From assembly GCA_029688995.1 (NCBI GenBank), contig JARULA010000002.1:186001-250000 (forward strand): a DNA stretch of 64,000 bases. The letters are read 5' to 3'. Both the position numbers and the translations under genes were made by a program. This document shows positions 8,522-17,914 of this stretch, piece by piece (positions within the stretch are counted from its first letter, which is position 1; the number at the start of each line of letters is the position of its first letter). The stretch comes from Marinilabiliaceae bacterium ANBcel2 (GTDB lineage Bacteria; Bacteroidota; Bacteroidia; Bacteroidales; Marinilabiliaceae). Below the pieces are notes generated by a model, which saw nothing but the letters and a program-made list of their open reading frames with translations, was not told the DNA's origin and did not search any database.

Positions 8522-9598
8522 TTATAGAAACTTTTTTGCCAGATATGGAACAAGCTCTTCTACTCCCATAATCTTTTTAGCTGCTCCAATTTTTATAGCT
8601 TCACGAGGCATTCCAAAAACAACAGATGTCTCTTTATTTTGAGCTATTGTCTCTGCTTTTGCCTCTTTTAATTCCAGCAATCCTTTTGCGCCGTCTGATC
8701 CCATCCCTGTCATTAATATTGCTGTAGCATTTTGACCTGCATATCTTGATGCCGATCTAAATAGTACATCTACCGAGGGGCGGTGGCGGTTTACTAATGG
8801 TCCCTGTTTAATTTCAACGGAATATTCTTTACCGCTTCTTTTGAGTAGCATATGAAAGTTTCCGGGAGCAATTAAAACCCTACCCTGATAGAGCTTATCT
8901 CCGTTTTCTGCCTCTTTTACCTCTAATTTTGAGCTTCTGTTTAAACTGGCTGCAAATGACTTTGTAAACCCTTCGGGCATATGTTGTACAATTGCAATTC
9001 CGGGCATTCTTGGGGGCATAGCGTTTAAAATTTTACGTATTGCCTCAGTTCCTCCTGTAGATGCTCCTATTACAATTATTTTTTCTGTATCCGATATTTT
9101 TGTTTTAGTAACCCCCTTCTCTATAATTATATCGGCAGTATGCTTTGGTATAATTATTTCTGCCGCAGGCGGATTACTTATTTTTAAACGGGATAATTTA
9201 GCTTGTGAGGCAGCTTTAACAGCATCACATAATATGATTTTAGAATCATTAAAAAATTGCGCTGCATTCATTGCCGGTTTACCAATAATTTCTGAAGCTC
9301 CATATTCGAGAGCTTTCATAGCAACCTCTGTTCCTTCCTGTGTTAGTGAAGATATCACTACAACCGGTATAGGATGCTGCGACATTATTTTTCTTAGAAA
9401 TGTTAACCCGTCCATTCTGGGCATCTCTATATCCAGAGTAATCACATCCGGGATCTCTTTCATTATTTTTTTGACAGCAATTAATGGATCGGCCGCAGTC
9501 CCCATTACTTCGATTTGTGGATCTGTCTCTAAAATAGAAGAGAGGCTTTGTCTTACAACGGCTGAATCATCAACTACTAATACCCGGATCTTTTTCAT
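8522..9598 (-). CDS. cheB: Chemotaxis protein-glutamate methylesterase/glutamine deamidase CheB
   Basis: Full-length 358-residue CheB: an N-terminal receiver domain (acidic pair D10/D11, phospho-acceptor D56 in [10 protein letters not shown], and GKP lysine) followed by a linker and the methylesterase domain with Ser180 in IGASTGG, His206 in IVQHMPEGF and Asp302 in GMGSDGA. It demethylates chemoreceptors when phosphorylated by CheA. It follows cheD closely, and the pairing with intact cheR copies gives a complete adaptation system. All catalytic residues are present. Confidence 0.95.
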   Translation of the reverse strand: MKKIRVLVVDDSAVVRQSLSSILETDPQIEVMGTAADPLIAVKKIMKEIPDVITLDIEMPRMDGLTFLRKIMSQHPIPVVVISSLTQEGTEVAMKALEYGASEIIGKPAMNAAQFFNDSKIILCDAVKAASQAKLSRLKISNPPAAEIIIPKHTADIIIEKGVTKTKISDTEKIIVIGASTGGTEAIRKILNAMPPRMPGIAIVQHMPEGFTKSFAASLNRSSKLEVKEAENGDKLYQGRVLIAPGNFHMLLKRSGKEYSVEIKQGPLVNRHRPSVDVLFRSASRYAGQNATAILMTGMGSDGAKGLLELKEAKAETIAQNKETSVVFGMPREAIKIGAAKKIMGVEELVPYLAKKFL

Positions 9599-9627
9599 AA
9601 TATTATATTATCCTTCTCCTATAAAAT

Positions 9628-10101
9628 TTATACAACCTCTTTTTTGTCTATAAACTTATGACGAACCTCTCCGGTATCGGTAAAAAAGAGAATTTTTCTA
9701 CCTTTTTTACCTCCTGTACTTGATGCTACAACAGGTATTTTTTTATCCTCAAGAATCATCCGGGCTATTCTTATATTTCGTTCTCCAATGAGCATTGAGC
9801 TATTGGTTTGAGAAATAAGATCTCCCCCTCCAAATATTTTAGCCTGCATATTTTCTCTTTTACATCCTAACTGTATCATTTTATCTATTAATTTTTCAAT
9901 TGCTATATTTCCATATTTGGGAGAAGCAAGATCGTTACCATTCCATGTAGGTAACATATAGTGGTTAATACCACCTATTTTTGCTTTTTTATCCCATAGG
10001 CATATAGCAACACAGGAACCCAGTATAGTTTTTACCATATATGGTTCTCTGTTTGTGAATAGAGTAGAAGGATATAAAAAGTGTTGTAAATATTGATTCA
10101 T
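9628..10101 (-). CDS. cheD: Chemoreceptor glutamine deamidase CheD
   Basis: A 157-residue CheD. The family catalytic Cys is C30 in TILGSCVAICLWD and the conserved His is H47 in GGINHYML; KIFGGGDL is another family motif. CheD deamidates receptor glutamines and in many bacteria is regulated by CheC; no cheC, cheX or cheZ gene is present in this window, so how CheY-P is removed and how CheD is regulated are open. It sits directly between the kinase-like gene and cheB. Confidence 0.93.
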   Translation of the reverse strand: MNQYLQHFLYPSTLFTNREPYMVKTILGSCVAICLWDKKAKIGGINHYMLPTWNGNDLASPKYGNIAIEKLIDKMIQLGCKRENMQAKIFGGGDLISQTNSSMLIGERNIRIARMILEDKKIPVVASSTGGKKGRKILFFTDTGEVRHKFIDKKEVV

Positions 10102-10112
10102 TTAGCAATTCC

Positions 10113-11012
10113 TTAAAAAATCTCATCATCATCATCGAAGAAAATATCGTTTCCTTCTCCGCTAAATCCGTCAACAACATTTTTAGCTTCAGGAATGGTG
10201 ATACGGAATGTTGATCCTTCACCTTTTTTACTATCAATCTCTATTGTACCTCCCAGTACATCGAGTAGAGCCTTGGTTATAGATAGCCCTAATCCATGTC
10301 CTCTGTTGATAGAGTTAATACCTGAATCTAATCTTTTAAATCTCTCAAAGATGATTTTTTGATTTTTCTCAGAAATACCAGTTCCAAAATCCTGAACTGA
10401 AATATATAGTGCTTCCTCATCAGCTGTTACAGAAATGATAACTTTACTATCTTTAAAACTATACTTTAAAGCATTGTTAAGCATATTACTTAAGATAAGC
10501 TTAACTTTTTCACTATCTGTTTTAAAATAGAAGTTTTTACCAAAACCATACTCAATATCATAGTTGAAAACAATATTGATTCCCATTTTTCTTGCGATAA
10601 GATGAAATGAGTCGGTAAGTGTTTGCACTATATTTCTAATGTTGACTTTTGCTATGTTTGGAACTACTTCGCCCGCTTCAATTTTTGCGGCTACAAAAAT
10701 GTTTTTTAGCTGAAAGTCAAGATTGAAGGCCTCACTGTGGATTAGAGCCACCATTGACACTACCTTTTTCCAATCATTTTTTTCTACCGAAAGTATTGAT
10801 TTTGATAATCCCAGTATCGATGTAAAAGGATTAACTATTTCATTAGAAATATTGGAAATAAAGTGACTTTTGAGAGCTTCAGATTCTTTAAACCTTTTAG
10901 TAACGTCCTGTAGCTCCTGAGTGAGCAGTTTTATCTCCTGCTCATTTTTTTTGCGTTCCTGGAGTCGTTCTCTGATCTCCTTTAAAAGTTGTCTGTCCGA
11001 AAGCTTCGTCAT
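10113..11012 (-). CDS. Histidine-kinase-like protein with the phospho-acceptor His replaced by Asn
   Basis: A 299-residue soluble protein: an N-terminal coiled coil (about 1-45), a HisKA-like dimerisation region (45-115) and a complete GHKL ATPase domain. ATP-site motifs are present: NMLNNALKYSF (N box), VQDFGTGIS (G1), FERFKR (F box) and GHGLGLSITKAL (G2). In the H box, where active kinases read SHExRTP, this protein reads SNEIVNP, so the phosphorylated His is Asn57; H50 lies seven residues earlier on the wrong turn. It thus should not autophosphorylate normally. There is no sensor or receiver domain. The position inside a chemotaxis operon suggests an ATP-dependent scaffold, or a kinase acting on the STAS or Hpt protein (inference). 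Confidence 0.8.
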   Translation of the reverse strand: MTKLSDRQLLKEIRERLQERKKNEQEIKLLTQELQDVTKRFKESEALKSHFISNISNEIVNPFTSILGLSKSILSVEKNDWKKVVSMVALIHSEAFNLDFQLKNIFVAAKIEAGEVVPNIAKVNIRNIVQTLTDSFHLIARKMGINIVFNYDIEYGFGKNFYFKTDSEKVKLILSNMLNNALKYSFKDSKVIISVTADEEALYISVQDFGTGISEKNQKIIFERFKRLDSGINSINRGHGLGLSITKALLDVLGGTIEIDSKKGEGSTFRITIPEAKNVVDGFSGEGNDIFFDDDDEIF

Positions 11013-11048
11013 AGTTAGTCTATTAATATCTCTTTATAAGTTTATATT

Positions 11049-11915
11049 TTATAATTTCTCAAATATTGTTGGCTTAATATGCTTTAAAGGTACATCCATA
11101 GCTGAAAGAGACTCGGAATGACCAATAAAAAAATATCCTCCCTTTTTTAAATTCATACATAATCTATTTATTACTTTTTCCTGTGTTTCTCTGTCAAAAT
11201 AGATTAGTACGTTTCTACAAAAAATAGTGTCAAACTCTTTAGACATTCCATAGTGGTTGTCCATTAAGTTTAAATAATCATATGTTATGTTTCGTTGTAG
11301 AAATGGACTTACTTTTATTGTTTGGTTCTCTTTATCCTTACTTTTAAGGAAATATCTCTTTTTTAAATCCATTGAAACTGCCTCTGCTTTTTTTAAATTA
11401 TAAACACCTCTTGCTGCAGTTTTAAGCATTTTGGTTGAGATATCGGTTCCCAATAATTTAAAGGTAAAACCACTGTTTAACCTCTCAAACTCATTTAATA
11501 CTATTGATATAGTATAAGGCTCTTCGCCACTTGAACATCCGGCGCTCCACACTTCAAATGTTTTTCCCGGATTGTTTTTATAAAATTGTGGTAACACCGT
11601 TTCATTTAAAAATGCAAAATGAACAGGTTCCCTAAAAAAATCAGTTTTATTGGTTGTTACTACATTTAAAAAATGTAATAGTTCATTTTGTTGTCCCTCT
11701 TTACTAAAAAAGAAATCCTTGTATTCACTGTAGGATCTCATTTTAAGTTCTCTTATTCTTTTTAATAGCCTCCCTTGTAGCATTATACGTTTAATAGGAG
11801 GCATTTTAATTCCATATCGTGAATAGATATATTTACTGAATGCCTGAAAATCTTTTTCTGACAACTCTGCTCTAAAACATTCCAGTCCGCCTTCATTATT
11901 TTTATAATTCTCCAT
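11049..11915 (-). CDS. cheR: Chemotaxis methyltransferase CheR (first copy)
   Basis: A 288-residue CheR with all expected motifs: the N-terminal domain with GRLLKRIREL, TNKTDFFREP, the cofactor loop WSAGCSSGEEPYT, GTDIS, FCRNVLIYFDRETQ and the terminal GHSESL. It methylates receptor glutamates and lies directly after the two cheW genes, so it is the likely main adaptation methyltransferase for the receptor at the head of the operon. That receptor ends in an NWETF-like tail, which would tether this enzyme if its beta-subdomain binds it (inference). Confidence 0.93.
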   Translation of the reverse strand: MENYKNNEGGLECFRAELSEKDFQAFSKYIYSRYGIKMPPIKRIMLQGRLLKRIRELKMRSYSEYKDFFFSKEGQQNELLHFLNVVTTNKTDFFREPVHFAFLNETVLPQFYKNNPGKTFEVWSAGCSSGEEPYTISIVLNEFERLNSGFTFKLLGTDISTKMLKTAARGVYNLKKAEAVSMDLKKRYFLKSKDKENQTIKVSPFLQRNITYDYLNLMDNHYGMSKEFDTIFCRNVLIYFDRETQEKVINRLCMNLKKGGYFFIGHSESLSAMDVPLKHIKPTIFEKL

Positions 11916-11951
11916 TCTCCTCTGTTCTATTGCCAGACTATACAGTCTTCT

Positions 11952-12428
11952 CTATTTACCTTTTTTTACTGAATTTAAAATAGATATTATCTCTTTTTGA
12001 TTAAATACTTTATCAGCATTTAAAATATATATTAATGAATCATCATGCTTTATCGTTGATTGAATATATTTTGGACTATATTCATCTGTAATTGATTTCA
12101 TTTTATTATCGTCATACTCTAATACATCTGCAACAGAGTCAGCCAGTACCCCTATTCTGTATGATTTACCAAGAGTATCACTAATTAACTGCATAATGAT
12201 AATACAGGTTCCGGTCTCAATTGTTACAGGTTGTAAGCCAAATTTAACGCCGGTATCAATTAATGGGATAACCTCATTTTGATACTCTATTACTCCTGAA
12301 ACAAATTTTAATGCCTCGGGGATTGGATTAGGTTTTTGATACTCCCTTATTTCCATGATCTTAGTCACATTTACTCCAAATGTCTCTTCTCCTATTTTAA
12401 ATGTGAGATATGAATTCATTGAGGACAT
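11952..12428 (-). CDS. cheW: CheW-type coupling protein (distal copy)
   Basis: A 158-residue CheW-like protein: a single two-subdomain beta-barrel fold with LTFKIGEETFGVNVTKIMEI at the start, FVSGVIEYQNEVIPLID in the middle and a conserved VLADSVADVLEY strand. It links receptors to CheA in signalling arrays. It is longer at the N-terminus than its neighbour and differs in sequence, so the two CheWs are probably not interchangeable. A second in-frame ATG lies three codons downstream of the chosen start. Confidence 0.9.
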   Translation of the reverse strand: MSSMNSYLTFKIGEETFGVNVTKIMEIREYQKPNPIPEALKFVSGVIEYQNEVIPLIDTGVKFGLQPVTIETGTCIIIMQLISDTLGKSYRIGVLADSVADVLEYDDNKMKSITDEYSPKYIQSTIKHDDSLIYILNADKVFNQKEIISILNSVKKGK

Positions 12429-12445
12429 ATTTATGTTATGGTTTA

Positions 12446-12895
12446 TTATTTTTCTATTATTTCATTAAACGAGTTGAGATCTATTACATGAATAAACTCT
12501 TTGTTTATAACAACGGTTCCCTCGAACGAGTTTATTAATCCTTTTTTCCCTTCAAGTACTGTCTCTTTAAATTGCGAGCTTTCTGTCTCTATAACCTCTT
12601 TAACCATATCTACTATTAACCCTATCTTTGAATCTTGCTCTCCGGTAGGGTTGATTACCACAATAGAAGTATCGGCTCCTTTTTCCTTATTTTTTTGTCC
12701 GGTTAATATTCTCATATCTGCCACGGTAATGATATTACCATGTAGGTTAATAATACCTGTAATATAATCCGGAGTGTTTGGCACTTCAGTTATTTGTGAA
12801 GGAACCTCCAGTATATGATCAACTTTCATTGCATCAACTGCAAAAACTTCATCTTCTATTTGAAATGATAAAAGTGTTTTATCCTGCTCTTCCAT
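12446..12895 (-). CDS. cheW: CheW-type coupling protein (proximal copy)
   Basis: A 149-residue CheW with the canonical motifs LLSFQIEDEVFAVDAMKV, ITGIINLHGNIITVADMR and GLIVDMVKEVIE. The GIINLHG stretch is closest to classical CheW, so this is the likelier main coupling protein between receptor and CheA. It starts 32 bases after cheA and is followed after 17 bases by the second cheW. Confidence 0.93.
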   Translation of the reverse strand: MEEQDKTLLSFQIEDEVFAVDAMKVDHILEVPSQITEVPNTPDYITGIINLHGNIITVADMRILTGQKNKEKGADTSIVVINPTGEQDSKIGLIVDMVKEVIETESSQFKETVLEGKKGLINSFEGTVVINKEFIHVIDLNSFNEIIEK

Positions 12896-12927
12896 TGCTC
12901 TATATCTGTTTTCAGGTAAAAAAATTT

Positions 12928-14973
12928 TTACGATACTGCTTTCTTCCTCTTTCTTCTGTATAAAAGTCGCGATGTATCTATTACCAAAGAGATAGAACCA
13001 TCGCCCATAATTGATGCGCCTGAAATAATCTCCTGTTTTCTTATATGTTTACCGAGAGGTTTTACTACTGTTTGATATTCACCTATAATACTGTCAACAA
13101 TTAATCCGCTCTTTCTCTCTTCTGATTTAATTAAGATCATCTGCACTGTATCATTCTGCTCCACATCTTTCACATTAAATGTTTTACGCAGGTCAATAAA
13201 TGGTATCTGCTCATCATCTAAAATAACAACACTGTTAAACGACTCTTTTATTTGAGATTTTTCAAGTGCATAAATTTTTTCAATTGCAGTTATAGGAATT
13301 ACATATTGATTTTTATCTACCTTCACTAATAATCCGTCTATTATAGATAGTGTCATTGGTAAACGGATTGTTGTTACTGTTCCATTACCCTTTTCAGAGT
13401 CAATGGTAACCTCTCCTCTTATATCTGCTATTTTGCGGCGCACAACATCCATTCCCACGCCTCTTCCCGACACATCAGAAACCTCATCTTTTGTGCTAAA
13501 CCCGCTTACAAAGAGAAGATTTAGTACCTCTTTATTTTCGAGCTGGCTATTTTGATCTATTATCTCTTTTTCTATAGCTTTTTTTCTTATAAATTCAGGA
13601 TCAAGACCTTTACCATCATCTGAGATCTCTATTACTACATTAGCACCTGAATAGTAGGCTTTAAAAATGATAGTTCCTTTAGGGGGTTTTCCCGATGAAA
13701 TTCTCTCTTTTGGAGATTCAATTCCATGATCGATCGAATTTCTAAATATATGAAGAAGGGGATCTGTAAGGTGCTCAATAATATTTTTATCCAGCTCTAA
13801 ATCTCCACCCTCTATTACAAATTCAATCTCTTTCTCCTGCTCTTTTGAGAGATCTCTTACTAATCTTTGAAATCTCATCAATTCTGTTTGCAGGGGTATC
13901 AGACTAATATCAAAGGCATTTTCTCTTAACTGACGGGACAGTTTTTGCACCCCTTCGGTTAAGGTTAATATTGCAGGATCCTCTTTTTGCTCGGCGTAAA
14001 GGCTAAGTTGTGCCTGAATTGTAACCAGCTCACTGACAAGAGTTACCAGTTCATCAATTTTATGAGAGGCTACCCTTATACTGGAAATTTTATTATCTTT
14101 TATAGCAATTTTTTTCTTTGCCTGCTTCTCTTGTTTATCTTCTTTTTTCCAGACTTGCGTAGTGAAATTCTCTTTCGAAATTAATGTATTTGTTGAAAGA
14201 GATTCGGCAACCATATCTGATATCTCTTTTTTGTTAACTATATTTATATCTGCAACTTTTTCGATATTAAGGTCGCACTCATCTTCAACAAATATAAATA
14301 CGTCTTTAATTTCATTAAGAGACTCTGTTGTGGATAAAATTACTTGCCATATGCAATAGCTGGCTGTTGGATCTAATATTTCTGTTGATGGTATTTTGTG
14401 TGTAAAAGCGATTGTTTTAGCATCACCCAGTGCATGTAAATCATCCAAAAGGTACAATGGGTTTGTTCCGTTTTGGAGCAGATCTTTTTCGGGAATTATT
14501 GTTATTAAATATGTGCTTGATTCTTCTGTACTATCCTTACCCTTCTCTTCGTATATTTGATCTGTTTCATTTTTTACTTTTTCCTCTAAAGTAGATCCTT
14601 TTGAAAAGGAGTTTATTTTTTCTATAAAATCATTATGCTCTTTTAACTCATCGGTATCTGTTAAATCCCCTTTTTTGAGAAGGAAATTTATTTGATCAAT
14701 AGCAGAAAAAGTTAAGGTTATAAGATCAGAGGTGACCTCGATTTGATTGTTTCTCACCGAATCAAATACTGCTTCAAGATGGTGGGTTAAGTCACTTAAA
14801 TGATTAAAGCCAAACATAGCTCCTCCACCTTTCAGAGAATGCATAGCTCTGAAAATACGTTCAATAAGATCTCTATTTTTCATATCATTTTCTAAAAGAA
14901 GCAGAGCTTCTTCAAGATCTTGAACGTTATCTTTTGACTCCTCTACAAATTTAGCTTTAAACTTATCTATCAT
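12928..14973 (-). CDS. cheA: Chemotaxis histidine kinase CheA
   Basis: A 681-residue CheA. Domains: P1/Hpt (1-110) with the phospho-acceptor His45 in AMHSLKGGGAMFGF; a linker and a P2-like alpha/beta domain (about 155-250, with LYLLDDLHALGDAK); the dimerisation domain P3 (about 300-370); the P4 ATPase with FRNSIDHGIE, ISDDGKGLDP and SGRGVGMDVV; and the P5 CheW-like domain to the end. All catalytic motifs look intact. It phosphorylates the CheY-like protein and CheB encoded beside it; the free Hpt protein just upstream may be a further phosphorelay partner. Confidence 0.95.
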   Translation of the reverse strand: MIDKFKAKFVEESKDNVQDLEEALLLLENDMKNRDLIERIFRAMHSLKGGGAMFGFNHLSDLTHHLEAVFDSVRNNQIEVTSDLITLTFSAIDQINFLLKKGDLTDTDELKEHNDFIEKINSFSKGSTLEEKVKNETDQIYEEKGKDSTEESSTYLITIIPEKDLLQNGTNPLYLLDDLHALGDAKTIAFTHKIPSTEILDPTASYCIWQVILSTTESLNEIKDVFIFVEDECDLNIEKVADINIVNKKEISDMVAESLSTNTLISKENFTTQVWKKEDKQEKQAKKKIAIKDNKISSIRVASHKIDELVTLVSELVTIQAQLSLYAEQKEDPAILTLTEGVQKLSRQLRENAFDISLIPLQTELMRFQRLVRDLSKEQEKEIEFVIEGGDLELDKNIIEHLTDPLLHIFRNSIDHGIESPKERISSGKPPKGTIIFKAYYSGANVVIEISDDGKGLDPEFIRKKAIEKEIIDQNSQLENKEVLNLLFVSGFSTKDEVSDVSGRGVGMDVVRRKIADIRGEVTIDSEKGNGTVTTIRLPMTLSIIDGLLVKVDKNQYVIPITAIEKIYALEKSQIKESFNSVVILDDEQIPFIDLRKTFNVKDVEQNDTVQMILIKSEERKSGLIVDSIIGEYQTVVKPLGKHIRKQEIISGASIMGDGSISLVIDTSRLLYRRKRKKAVS

Positions 14974-15015
14974 TTGATAACAACTCTTTCTATTATTGAC
15001 TTAATATATGAGAAT

Positions 15016-15336
15016 TTAATCTAATTTATTCTCTTTGTTAAAACTCTCTATTAACAGGTCTATTGTTCTTTTTGTTTGATTTACAATTTGAGGTGTTAAT
15101 TCCCTCTGACCTCCTTTTATGTCGTAAAATGTCTTCTCCAGCTTTTTTGAAATTTTTGATGTTGTTTCAAACCCCAACATTGGTCCGGTTCCCGAAATAT
15201 GATGAGATACAGAAAATATTTTTTCGCTCAGATGAGGAACTTTTGGACTATAAGAATTATCTGAGAGTTCTCGACTTATACTTTCGAGCTCCTTTATAGT
15301 TTCTGTGTAAAACTGTTTTTTTATTTCATCAAGCAT
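15016..15336 (-). CDS. Stand-alone Hpt-domain protein
   Basis: A 106-residue all-helical protein resembling the CheA P1 domain next door. The Hpt motif HxLKG appears as SHHISGTGPMLGF, so the likely phospho-acceptor is His45, but the usual Lys three residues later is Ser. TSKISKKLEKTF resembles CheA's SDLTHHLEAVF segment. A role as a phosphate carrier or sink between CheA, CheY and other receivers is plausible; loss of the Lys could reduce phosphotransfer. It sits 8 bases after cheY and 42 before cheA. Confidence 0.72.
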   Translation of the reverse strand: MLDEIKKQFYTETIKELESISRELSDNSYSPKVPHLSEKIFSVSHHISGTGPMLGFETTSKISKKLEKTFYDIKGGQRELTPQIVNQTKRTIDLLIESFNKENKLD

Positions 15337-15344
15337 AAAATGGG

Positions 15345-15710
15345 TTATCTTAATACTCTTGAAATTGCTGATAGCAGTTTTGCCGGTACAAATGGCTTAA
15401 TAATCCATCCGGTTGCACCTGCCTCTTTTGCTTCCATCTTTTTAGAGGCTTGTGACTCAGTTGTTAAAAACAGAATTGGGATATGCTTATAATTATCCAT
15501 TTCTCTAACTTTGCGAATTAGTCCGAGTCCATCAAGATTGGGCATATGAAGGTCGGTAATAATAATATCAAGATGACGTCCGTCTAGAAATTTAAGTGCA
15601 TCATCACCATCTACACCAACTAAAACTTCGTATCCTTCATTTTGCAGTGTAAAATTTACTACCTCGCGGATACTTTCAGAATCATCTACTATAAGAACGG
15701 TTTTTGCCAT
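15345..15710 (-). CDS. cheY: CheY-type single-domain response regulator
   Basis: A 121-residue receiver domain with the acidic pair D9/D10, phospho-acceptor D53 in IITDLHMPNLDG, the conserved Thr in FLTTESQ and the Lys of IIKPF. It has no output domain. CheA should phosphorylate it. No flagellar switch gene is nearby, so its target is unknown; gliding machinery or another regulator are candidates (inference). It lies between the STAS-protein gene and the Hpt-protein gene. Confidence 0.9.
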   Translation of the reverse strand: MAKTVLIVDDSESIREVVNFTLQNEGYEVLVGVDGDDALKFLDGRHLDIIITDLHMPNLDGLGLIRKVREMDNYKHIPILFLTTESQASKKMEAKEAGATGWIIKPFVPAKLLSAISRVLR

Positions 15711-15723
15711 AGTCTTATACGGT

Positions 15724-16047
15724 TTAATTGTTTTTGTTTTGATTTAATAGTTTGCCAAATCCGGCATTTATAATTAATGATTTTAAATCTTCGGAAACAT
15801 CCATTTTTGTCTCCACCTCATATCCTTTTTTACCCCCTTGGTTAATTATTGAGTGGATCAGTTGTAAAAAGGTTAGGTCTATATTTTCAGCATCTGCAAC
15901 CATAATATTGATTTTTTCAGGATCATTAATATGATTTTTTACACTCTCGGTTATTTTATCAATTGAGTTGATGGTCAGCTGTCCACTAAACTTCATATTG
16001 AGAATGTTTCCCTCTTCTTTGTAATCTATATTATAATTATCGGTCAT
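15724..16047 (-). CDS. STAS-domain protein (anti-sigma-antagonist-like)
   Basis: A 107-residue single STAS domain, the fold of SpoIIAA/RsbV. Strand-helix pattern and ILNMKFSGQLTINSIDKI, INIMVADAENIDLTFLQLI and GKKGYEVETK fit the family. Where SpoIIAA has the phosphorylated Ser in DSSGL, this protein has IDLTFL, leaving a Thr as the possible site. It is placed between the chemoreceptor and cheY, and the same operon ends in GHKL kinase and PP2C phosphatase genes, the usual partners of STAS proteins. It could be a second substrate of that switch (inference). Confidence 0.75.
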   Translation of the reverse strand: MTDNYNIDYKEEGNILNMKFSGQLTINSIDKITESVKNHINDPEKINIMVADAENIDLTFLQLIHSIINQGGKKGYEVETKMDVSEDLKSLIINAGFGKLLNQNKNN

Positions 16048-16057
16048 AGTTCAAAAT

Positions 16058-17797
16058 TTAAAACTTTTCATAGTTATCAAGATCAAACTCTTTTCCTAGA
16101 TTTGAGATGTTTGGTTTTTTACTTTTAGAAGTTGAACTATCATTAGATTTTTTGCTGCTCTCCTCTACAGGTTTGTTCTTTTTAGAACTCTCTTTTTTAC
16201 TGCTTTTTTTATTTTGAGTTGCTTTTTTTGCGGCCTCTTCCTTTATTTTTTTATCCATATCGGCTCCAATGCTAAAGTAGCTTACTGCCTGCTGTAGATT
16301 TTGTGCCAGTTCTGATAGCTGCTCTGAGCTTTGCGTAAGCTCATCAGAGCTTGATGCATTTTCTTGTGTAATCATGTTTAATTGCTGCATCGCCAGATTT
16401 ATTTGATCGGCCCCTGTTTTTTGCTCCATACTTGCAGCAGCAATCTCTTTAATGAGCTGTGTTGTTTTTTCTATATCAGGGACTAGCAACTTGGTTTTAT
16501 CTCCTGCTTCTGTTGATACTTTTAGCCCTTTACCTACCAGTGTTACAATTTCATCTGCAGCTGTTTTACTTCTTTCGGCCAGTTTTCTAACTTCAGCAGC
16601 TACTACCGAGAATCCCTTTCCGTGTTCACCTGCTCTTGCTGCTTCAACAGCAGCATTTAATGCCAGGATATTAGTTTGAAATGCTATATCGCTTATTATA
16701 GAAATTTTTTCTGATATCTCATTCATTGCTGTAGCAGCCTCTGAGCTTAATTTGTTTGCTACATTAACATCTTTTGCTGTCTCTACTGTGATTTTTTCAG
16801 TTTCAACGGCATTATCGGTGTTTTGATCTATGTTGGCTACCATCTCCTCAATAGAGGTTGAGACCTCTTCGGCTGATGCTGCCTGATCGGCCGATCCTCT
16901 TGAGAGTGACATTGAACTTGACTTAAGTGTATCACTTGATGTAACAAGGTTGCCGGCATTATTTTTAATTGTTATAACCGTATTTTTTAGATTTATGGCC
17001 ATGTTGCTAAGCTCTTTTGATAGTATCCCTATCTCATCTTCCTGATCAACATCAACCTGTGCTGTTAAATCCCCTTTCCCTATCTTTTGAGCAAATTCTA
17101 CACCTTTTTGCAGGGGTAGTACAATAGCATTATAAAGCAACCAGGCTATACCTATCGATGCCCCAAACAGAAGTAGTCCCATGAGAATAACAACCCATGT
17201 AAGTGAGCTGAAAGATGATTGCATTGCTGCCAGAGCTTCATCATTTTGGCGGTTATAAAACCTAACCAACTCTCTAAAATTTTCTTCGATATTATCTGTG
17301 AGGCTCATTATTCCACGACCTTCCATAACCATATCTTCGGCCTGGAAAAATATCATAACATCTTCATAGGCTTCAAAGGAGTCGAGACTCTCCATGATTT
17401 CATGATGTAATCCCATGAGCGAATCTGTTTCATGCAAAGAGTTCTCAAGAAGTAAAATATTATCTTCATTTTCCCAGTAAGCTGAGCTGCTTTCTAACTC
17501 CTCTTTCAGCTCTGGCCAGTCATGTTCCCAAAGTTCGGCCAATCTTAATTTATCTGGAGTTCCGGGTTGGTTGTCAACAAACACCCAACTTCGTATAAGC
17601 ATTTTACTCTCATTTAACAGAGCCTGCATCTCTTCCAGTTGGTGAACCGTAGGGGTATATACTGATGTGACCTGATCATTTAGATTTGTACTTCGTGTAA
17701 GTGTGGTTATTGTAAGTATGCTGTTTAAAAGCACTACTAAAAGTATAAGGCCAAATCCGTACAGTAATTTTTGGCCTATATTTAACTTTATTTTCAT
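16058..17797 (-). CDS. Methyl-accepting chemotaxis receptor with C-terminal NYEKF tail
   Basis: A 579-residue receptor: membrane helix (about 9-29), a four-helix-type periplasmic domain (30-195), second helix (200-222), HAMP (225-275) and a cytoplasmic signalling coiled coil whose tip reads [19 protein letters not shown]. After the coiled coil comes a Lys/Ser-rich flexible tail of about 60 residues ending in NYEKF, which fits the NWETF-type pentapeptide that tethers CheR/CheB. The start is ATG at 17797; an upstream GTG would add three residues. It is the only receptor gene in the window and heads the che genes. Confidence 0.93.
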   Translation of the reverse strand: MKIKLNIGQKLLYGFGLILLVVLLNSILTITTLTRSTNLNDQVTSVYTPTVHQLEEMQALLNESKMLIRSWVFVDNQPGTPDKLRLAELWEHDWPELKEELESSSAYWENEDNILLLENSLHETDSLMGLHHEIMESLDSFEAYEDVMIFFQAEDMVMEGRGIMSLTDNIEENFRELVRFYNRQNDEALAAMQSSFSSLTWVVILMGLLLFGASIGIAWLLYNAIVLPLQKGVEFAQKIGKGDLTAQVDVDQEDEIGILSKELSNMAINLKNTVITIKNNAGNLVTSSDTLKSSSMSLSRGSADQAASAEEVSTSIEEMVANIDQNTDNAVETEKITVETAKDVNVANKLSSEAATAMNEISEKISIISDIAFQTNILALNAAVEAARAGEHGKGFSVVAAEVRKLAERSKTAADEIVTLVGKGLKVSTEAGDKTKLLVPDIEKTTQLIKEIAAASMEQKTGADQINLAMQQLNMITQENASSSDELTQSSEQLSELAQNLQQAVSYFSIGADMDKKIKEEAAKKATQNKKSSKKESSKKNKPVEESSKKSNDSSTSKSKKPNISNLGKEFDLDNYEKF

Positions 17798-17914
17798 GGA
17801 AAACACTTTTATTTGTTTAGAGAACTCTCTTTAAATTAGTTATAAACTACCAAAATTTAAAATCGGCGAAAGTTAATAAAATTCCTAAAGATTATATCTT
17901 TAATTTTATGCTAT

